A DNA stretch of 64,000 nucleotides from Novosphingobium profundi (GTDB lineage Bacteria > Pseudomonadota > Alphaproteobacteria > Sphingomonadales > Sphingomonadaceae). A program made the translations under genes and the position numbers. Every line of letters starts with the position of its first letter. The stretch's first letter is position 1. The stretch is taken from the NCBI RefSeq assembly GCF_020524485.1, contig NZ_JAIVLF010000001.1:434001-498000 (forward strand), given 5' to 3'. The notes under the pieces are model-generated. The model saw nothing but the letters and a program-made list of their open reading frames with translations, did no database searches and had not been told where the DNA came from. Shown here piece after piece: positions 59,314 through 64,000 of the stretch.

Positions 59314-61905
59314 TCAGAAGTCGAAGTTCAGACGCGCGTAATAGAAACCGCCCTGCCAGCTCATGGGCCCGTCGACGTAGGTGCGCCCGTTGGTGTCGTC
59401 GATGCGGTTCACCGGCGGGTAGCCGTCGAAGAGATTGCGGGCGCCAAGCGTCAGGCTGTAGCCATCGCCCAGGGGAGCGGTCAGCTCGGCATCGAAGAGA
59501 ACCTCGGTGCCGTAGTCCTGGATGGCGTTGCCCGCGCGGGTGGTCTGGCGCGACCAGGGCCCGAAGACGTTGGCGCGCACCATGGCCTGGACGGGGCCGA
59601 AGTCATGGAACACCGTGGCGTTGGCGCGCCAGTCGGGGTTGTTGTTCTCGAAGTTGTAGACGGTCACGTCGTTGAACGAGACCTGCGCGATGTTGACGTT
59701 GTCGATGTTGTACGAGTTCGTGTTGAACGCCGCGGTGATCGTGGTCGGCTGGTCGCCCAGGAAGTAGCCGCGGTAGGAGGCGACAATGTCGAGACCCTCG
59801 ACCGTGGTGTCGATCGCGTTCTGGAAGAACTGGATCTGGTCAATGGCGCCTGCGCCTTCGATCCCGGCTTCGAGCATGGCGGCGCGGATGTCGTCCGTCA
59901 CGGTGATACGCGAGGTGGCGTAGAGCTGGTCTTCGATCTTGATGCGGTAGGCATCGATCGTCAGCGTGAAGCCGTCGAAGGGATTGAGGGTCAGGCCCAG
60001 CGAGTAGTTCTTCGAGGTTTCAGGGCCCAGTTCCTCACCGCCCAGGTACTGCGCGACCGGGTGCGAGGCGGGGTAGAGGCCGATGTTCATCGGCACGCCG
60101 CCCACGGTGTTGATCGCGGACTGGGTCATGTTGAGCTGGCCGGCCGTCGGCGCGCGGAAGCCCGTGCCGAGCGACCCGCGCACGGCGGCCCAATCGGTGA
60201 CGTTGTAGCGCGTGGCGATCTTCCAGACGAACTTGTCGCCGAAGCTCTGGTAGTCTTCGTAGCGGCCCGCGAAGTCGACGAACCATTCGTCGGTCACGTC
60301 CGCGCTGAGTTCGGCGTAGGCCGACTTGCTCTCGGTCGTGAAGTCGCTGGCGACATCGGGCGAAAGGCCGGTGATGCCGTTCGAGCCGGGCTGCATGATG
60401 GTGTAGACCGGGTCGGACGGATCGGTGCAGGAAATGCCCATGCCCATCGGCGCGCCCGCGTTGAGCGAGCGGTCGGCGAAGTCGGCCTCGTTCGAGCAGA
60501 AGTTGAACGGGTCGGCCATGCCCCAGGGGCCACCGGTGTAGGAGCCGGGGCTGCCCGCGCCGATCTTGAAGCCTTCGCGGCGGAACTCACCGCCGAAGTT
60601 GAAGACGAGGGGGCCTGCTAGCCCCACGCCCACGGTGTAGACGAAGTCGGCGTTGAGCGCGAACTCGTCCGAGGTGTAGGTGCTGGCGTCGAAGTCGGTC
60701 GGCGAATCCGGGCCCATCGAGGGGTTCACGGTGTCCGCGATCGAGTATTCGATCTTGTCCCAGCCGTAACGCGCGGCAACATCGGCGGAGAAGGTCTGGT
60801 CACCGCCCAGGTCCCGCTCGGTGCGCCAGCCGCCCGCGATGCTCCAGTCGGTCACCTTGCCCGAGAAGTTGGGCTGGTAGCCAAGCGGGAAGCGGTCCGC
60901 GAAACGCCAGGTCGAGCCGTCCTCGAGGCGGACCGGGTTGTCCATGACCACGTGGCCGCCGCCGGGCACGCGGAAGGTCGCCATGGCGGTGCCCTTCGAG
61001 CGCGAGAAGTTGCCGAAGGCGTAGAGCTCGGTGTCGTCGCTGAGGTCGATGCCAGAGTTGACGACGATGCGGCCCGCGCGTTCCTTGGGCTGGCCGCGCA
61101 CTTCCATCGGCTCGGAGATGTCGATACCGGCGGCGTCCACCGCGTCGCGGTAGGCGGGATCGTTCTCGTAGGCGTCGAAGGGGTTCCACGAGGTGGAATC
61201 GAAGGTGCGCGCGCGGTTGGTGTAGTCGTTGTCGGTGTACTGGCCCGAGATGTTGATGAAGCCGTTGTCGGTCAGCGGCAGGCCGATGTTACCGGCGATC
61301 TGGACGCTTTCGCCGTCACCTTCGTAGTACTGGCCAACCTGGGCCACCAGCGAACCGCCGTGGTTGTCGTCCTTGAGCTCGTAGTTGATGACGCCCGCGA
61401 TGGCGTCCGAGCCGTACTGTGCGGCGGCGCCGTCGCGCAGGACCTCGATGGATTTGAGCGCAATGGCCGGGATCACCGCGGAGTCCGCGGCATGGCTGCC
61501 GTAACGGCTCACGCCCACGCTGGCCGACTTGTGGCGGCGACGGCCGTTGAGGAGCAGCAGCGTCTTGTCGGCGGGCAGGCCACGCAGGCTGGGTGCGCGG
61601 ATGAAGGTGTCGGACGTGGTGTTGGCCGCGCGGTTGACGGTGTAGGACGGGATGAGCGTCTGCAGGATGTCGAGCGTGTCGGTCTGCGAGGCGCGCTCGA
61701 TGGTCTCTTCGCTGAAGACGTCGACCGGCACGGCGGAATCGGTGACCGAGCGCGGCTGGCCGCGCAGGCCGCTGACGATGATGGCGTTGGCTGCACTTTC
61801 GTCGGCGGAAACGACGCTGTCCTGTGCAAGTGCCGGCGACGAGGCGAGCGCCACGGCCAGCGTGGAGGTGGCAACAAGCCCCCGGTACTTGGTGATCCTA
61901 GTCAT
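59314..61905 (-). CDS. TonB-dependent outer-membrane receptor 3
   Basis: Protein of 863 residues from the ATG at 61905, preceded by AAGGGGGA. Signal peptide (about 1-28, ending SSPALAQ), a TonB-box-like segment (NAIIVSGLRGQPR), plug domain at about 50-165 (TFIRAPSLRGLPADKTLLLLNGRRRH, then AAQYGSDAIAGVINYEL) and a barrel ending YYARLNFDF with the C-terminal Phe. The plug resembles the iron-siderophore/B12-like class used for many substrates in sphingomonads. It is divergent from the spermidine-dehydrogenase-like gene, so it may import an amine-containing substrate; this is inference. No transducer domain is present. Confidence 0.92.
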   Translation of the reverse strand: MTRITKYRGLVATSTLAVALASSPALAQDSVVSADESAANAIIVSGLRGQPRSVTDSAVPVDVFSEETIERASQTDTLDILQTLIPSYTVNRAANTTSDTFIRAPSLRGLPADKTLLLLNGRRRHKSASVGVSRYGSHAADSAVIPAIALKSIEVLRDGAAAQYGSDAIAGVINYELKDDNHGGSLVAQVGQYYEGDGESVQIAGNIGLPLTDNGFINISGQYTDNDYTNRARTFDSTSWNPFDAYENDPAYRDAVDAAGIDISEPMEVRGQPKERAGRIVVNSGIDLSDDTELYAFGNFSRSKGTAMATFRVPGGGHVVMDNPVRLEDGSTWRFADRFPLGYQPNFSGKVTDWSIAGGWRTERDLGGDQTFSADVAARYGWDKIEYSIADTVNPSMGPDSPTDFDASTYTSDEFALNADFVYTVGVGLAGPLVFNFGGEFRREGFKIGAGSPGSYTGGPWGMADPFNFCSNEADFADRSLNAGAPMGMGISCTDPSDPVYTIMQPGSNGITGLSPDVASDFTTESKSAYAELSADVTDEWFVDFAGRYEDYQSFGDKFVWKIATRYNVTDWAAVRGSLGTGFRAPTAGQLNMTQSAINTVGGVPMNIGLYPASHPVAQYLGGEELGPETSKNYSLGLTLNPFDGFTLTIDAYRIKIEDQLYATSRITVTDDIRAAMLEAGIEGAGAIDQIQFFQNAIDTTVEGLDIVASYRGYFLGDQPTTITAAFNTNSYNIDNVNIAQVSFNDVTVYNFENNNPDWRANATVFHDFGPVQAMVRANVFGPWSRQTTRAGNAIQDYGTEVLFDAELTAPLGDGYSLTLGARNLFDGYPPVNRIDDTNGRTYVDGPMSWQGGFYYARLNFDF

Positions 61906-62595
61906 CACGTAATCCCCCTTGTTGTGTCATTCCTCCCTCTCCGATTCTGGACCCGTTCCTGTCTGTTCGTGCTGGCCGGATCTCTGGGTTCCGGCGTTAT
62001 TTGTCCGGACCTTTGTGTCGCCTAGGATCGTCGTATGGGGCGACGGGATTGTGTTGCCGTTTTCTTTTGCGGCTTCGGCAGAACCTGCCAATTCGGACGC
62101 CGATTTTGCGAAATGTGCTGCTGCGGTGCCTTATTGTGCACTGCGGCACGCTCTCTCCACGAGGAGCTTCGAGTCCATCGCATCATGAAAATTCCGACGA
62201 TATTTTGACATCGCGCATTCGTCTGTCGGATAAAATGGCTCAAAATTCCCCATGTAACCCTTTTCAGGAGGGCGTTTCCGGGGTTTCACTGCGGAGCTGA
62301 ATGGACTCCCGCGCGGGCGTGATGCGGCGGTGCAGGTGTTCGGCGGTGAGGGTGTATTCAGCAGAATCTGTTTCGCCTCGCCCGGAATTCGGCACGTATC
62401 GAACAGGGCCGCTGATAGCCTCGCTGCAGGAGCACAGGATACCGGGAGCGCAAGATCCGCGCCCCGGCGTGCGTTCGGGGCCGCCGACATGGGCGCCGTC
62501 CCGCCCGCACCCAGGCACGACAGATCGTGCTGCCCGGGATGCTCTGCATGGACACGAAGGCCAGCCGTGCGCTGGCCCAGACCAGGGGAACGACT
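61906..62595. other. 690 bp divergent intergenic region
   Basis: No credible gene on either strand. The left two thirds are less GC-rich than the neighbours and include AT-rich patches (about 62035-62070 and 62180-62260). A sigma-70-like promoter is present at 62205-62234. The right third is GC-rich and featureless except for a good ribosome-binding site before 62596. The length suggests a long leader or several regulator sites. Confidence 0.6.
62205..62234 (+). promoter_or_regulatory. Sigma-70-like promoter
   Basis: TTGACA at 62205-62210 and GATAAA at 62229-62234, 18 bp apart, in an AT-rich patch. If used, it would give a 5' leader of about 350 nt for the flavoprotein gene. It is the best -35 box I saw here. 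Confidence 0.4.
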
Positions 62596-64000
62596 ATGAG
62601 GGGTGAAGACAGGGATCTGGGTATGGGCCGGTCGATCGACCGGCGCGATTTCATCCAGGGCGTCGCCGCCGCGACCGCCGGCAGCGCGATTGCCATGGCC
62701 GCGCCTTCGGCCTTCGCCAAGGCAGGGATGGGCCCCAAGGGCGCCGCGCTTTCGGGCGTCAATGTCGATGGCGCAGTGACCGCGGCGAACTATCCGCCCT
62801 TCCGCACCGGCATGCGAGGCCATCACCCCGGCGCCTACGAGGCCGCGCACGAGATGCGCGACGGCAAGGTCTTTCCGGCGGGCGATCCCACCGGCGAGAT
62901 GTACGACCTTGTCGTGGTGGGCGGGGGCATCAGCGGCCTCGCCGCGGCCTGGTACTTCCGCGAGCGTTTCGGCAACGACGCGAAGATCCTCATCATCGAC
63001 AACATGGATGACTTCGGCGGCCACGCAAAGCGCAACGAATTCCAGGCGAGCGGCAAGCAGCTGATCGCCAACGGCGGTTCGTCCTACATCGTGGGGCCCT
63101 CGTTCTGGACAAAGGATTCGATCGCGCTCGTCAATCACCTGGGCATCGGTCCGGGCAATCCGACCGACCGCTCGGACGGCAACCTCTACAAGTCGCTGGG
63201 CCTCGAATCCGGCACGTTCTTCCGCAAGGAGGTCTACGGCCGCGACCAGATGGTGAAGGGCGGCTCGACGCTGCGCTTCGACCGTGCCTGGCTTGACCAG
63301 ACGCCATTTCCGCCCGCCGTCAAGGAAAGCCTCGACCGCTTCGTGAATGGCAAGACCGACTACCTTGCCGGAATGAGCGCGGCGCAGAAGGTCGAGACGC
63401 TGCGCGCGATGAGCTACCGCGACTACATGCTCAACGTCGCCAAGGTGCACCCCGACGTGGTGCCCCTGATGCAAGGCATCTGGTGCCTGGGCTCGGACAT
63501 GGGCTCGGCCTGGTTTGCCTTCTTCCGCCACCGTCCCGGCTTCGAGGGGCTGGGGCTGGAGCGTCCGGCAAACTCGCCCGAGGGCGAGACGATCCACCAC
63601 GACGATTACCATCTGCCCGCCGGCAACAGCGACATCGCGCGCCTCATCGTGCGCGATCTCATTCCCGACGCGCTGCCGCCGGGCAACTTCGCCGAGGTCG
63701 AGACCAAGCGGGTCGACTATTCCACGCTCGACCGACCCGGCCAGAAAGTGCGCATCCGCCTCAAGAGCATCGTTACCGGCGTGAAGCACGAAGGGCCGGA
63801 CGGGCGCCTGTTCGACCCCGACACGTCCGAGTGCACGGTCAATTACATCAACGACGGCAAGATGATGGCGGTGCGCGGCAAGAACGTGGTCATGGCCTGC
63901 ATGAACAACGTCGTGCCCTACCTCATTCCCGAACTGCCCGAGGAGCAGAAGGGCGCAATGCACCAGGCCGTGCGCGCGGTGAACCAGGTTACCAACGTGC
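62596..64000 (+). CDS. Tat-exported FAD/NAD(P)-binding amine dehydrogenase (spermidine dehydrogenase-like), cut by window edge
   Basis: About 468 codons lie in the window with no stop. The ATG at 62596 has AGGGGA before it. A twin-arginine signal (SIDRRDFIQGVAAATAGSAIAM) predicts export. The FAD loop is YDLVVVGGGISGLAAAWYFRERFG, followed by IIDNMDDFGGHAKRNEF, a hallmark of spermidine-dehydrogenase-like flavoproteins, and IANGGSSYIVGP. Spermidine dehydrogenase splits spermidine oxidatively in the periplasm; related proteins act on other amines, so the substrate is not certain. Divergent from TonB receptor 3; nearby transaminase and SSADH genes could process the products. The gene continues to the right. 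Confidence 0.85.
   Translation, partial: MRGEDRDLGMGRSIDRRDFIQGVAAATAGSAIAMAAPSAFAKAGMGPKGAALSGVNVDGAVTAANYPPFRTGMRGHHPGAYEAAHEMRDGKVFPAGDPTGEMYDLVVVGGGISGLAAAWYFRERFGNDAKILIIDNMDDFGGHAKRNEFQASGKQLIANGGSSYIVGPSFWTKDSIALVNHLGIGPGNPTDRSDGNLYKSLGLESGTFFRKEVYGRDQMVKGGSTLRFDRAWLDQTPFPPAVKESLDRFVNGKTDYLAGMSAAQKVETLRAMSYRDYMLNVAKVHPDVVPLMQGIWCLGSDMGSAWFAFFRHRPGFEGLGLERPANSPEGETIHHDDYHLPAGNSDIARLIVRDLIPDALPPGNFAEVETKRVDYSTLDRPGQKVRIRLKSIVTGVKHEGPDGRLFDPDTSECTVNYINDGKMMAVRGKNVVMACMNNVVPYLIPELPEEQKGAMHQAVRAVNQVTNV

Noticed and set aside
62022..62243. 73-codon minus-strand frame in the divergent region before the flavoprotein gene
   Set aside because: No ribosome-binding site, no family resemblance, and it lies across a likely promoter.
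62131..63963. 610-codon open frame antisense to the spermidine-dehydrogenase-like gene
   Set aside because: The plus-strand frame has a Tat signal and FAD motifs; the antisense one has none.

Overview
The window reads as a chromosomal segment of a high-GC alphaproteobacterium, most likely a sphingomonad (Sphingomonadales; Novosphingobium-like). The grounds are several TonB-dependent receptors, secreted S46, M61 and tricorn-type peptidases, an alphaproteobacterial DUF4167 gene beside prfA-prmC, the petABC layout and sphingomonad-style intergenic palindromes. Genus is an inference. I saw no phage, transposase, CRISPR array, replication origin or rRNA operon.

Layout. 1-8600: end of a mechanosensitive channel, S46 dipeptidyl-peptidase, Tat-exported M3 oligopeptidase, mercaptopyruvate sulfurtransferase, a REPIN-like repeat, a GST/TrhO pair and metK. 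8646-17545: housekeeping block (lnt, DUF4167, prmC-prfA-hisS, M61 peptidase, ppa). 17668-21200: the most unusual stretch. After an orphan WYL-like protein come three related proteins: a PAS_5-like/roadblock fusion, a free-standing roadblock protein and a second PAS_5-like/roadblock fusion. A CtrA-type motif of the same variant (TTAA-N7-TTAG) precedes each fusion, and no small GTPase gene is present. 21266-34504: gabD, GNAT, threonine aldolase, DMT exporter, SDR, pepN-pgeF, petABC (with a perfect FNR/FixK-like palindrome upstream), apt, malonyl-CoA decarboxylase. 34705-34778: tRNA-Gly(TCC). 34883-47738: secreted tricorn-like protease, then two exported glycerophosphodiester phosphodiesterases, two TonB receptors and a FecI/FecR pair; this looks like a surface scavenging locus for phosphodiesters. 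47828-51464: Sir2 deacylase and a Tat-exported IorAB-type molybdenum hydroxylase. 51747-64000: amine/dicarboxylate catabolism (class III transaminase, HAD hydrolase, Lrp regulator, DmlA-like dehydrogenase, second SSADH, Tat-exported sarcosine-oxidase-like flavoprotein, TonB receptor, Tat-exported spermidine-dehydrogenase-like protein cut by the window edge).

How the genes work together: secreted peptidases (S46, M3, M61, tricorn) and cytosolic PepN suit growth on peptides. The distal region could import amine substrates through a TonB receptor, oxidise them in the periplasm, transaminate them and feed succinate semialdehyde into the TCA cycle. The bc1 complex supplies respiration. The PAS/roadblock cluster looks like a sensory or scaffolding module of unknown output and is my main candidate for an undescribed system.
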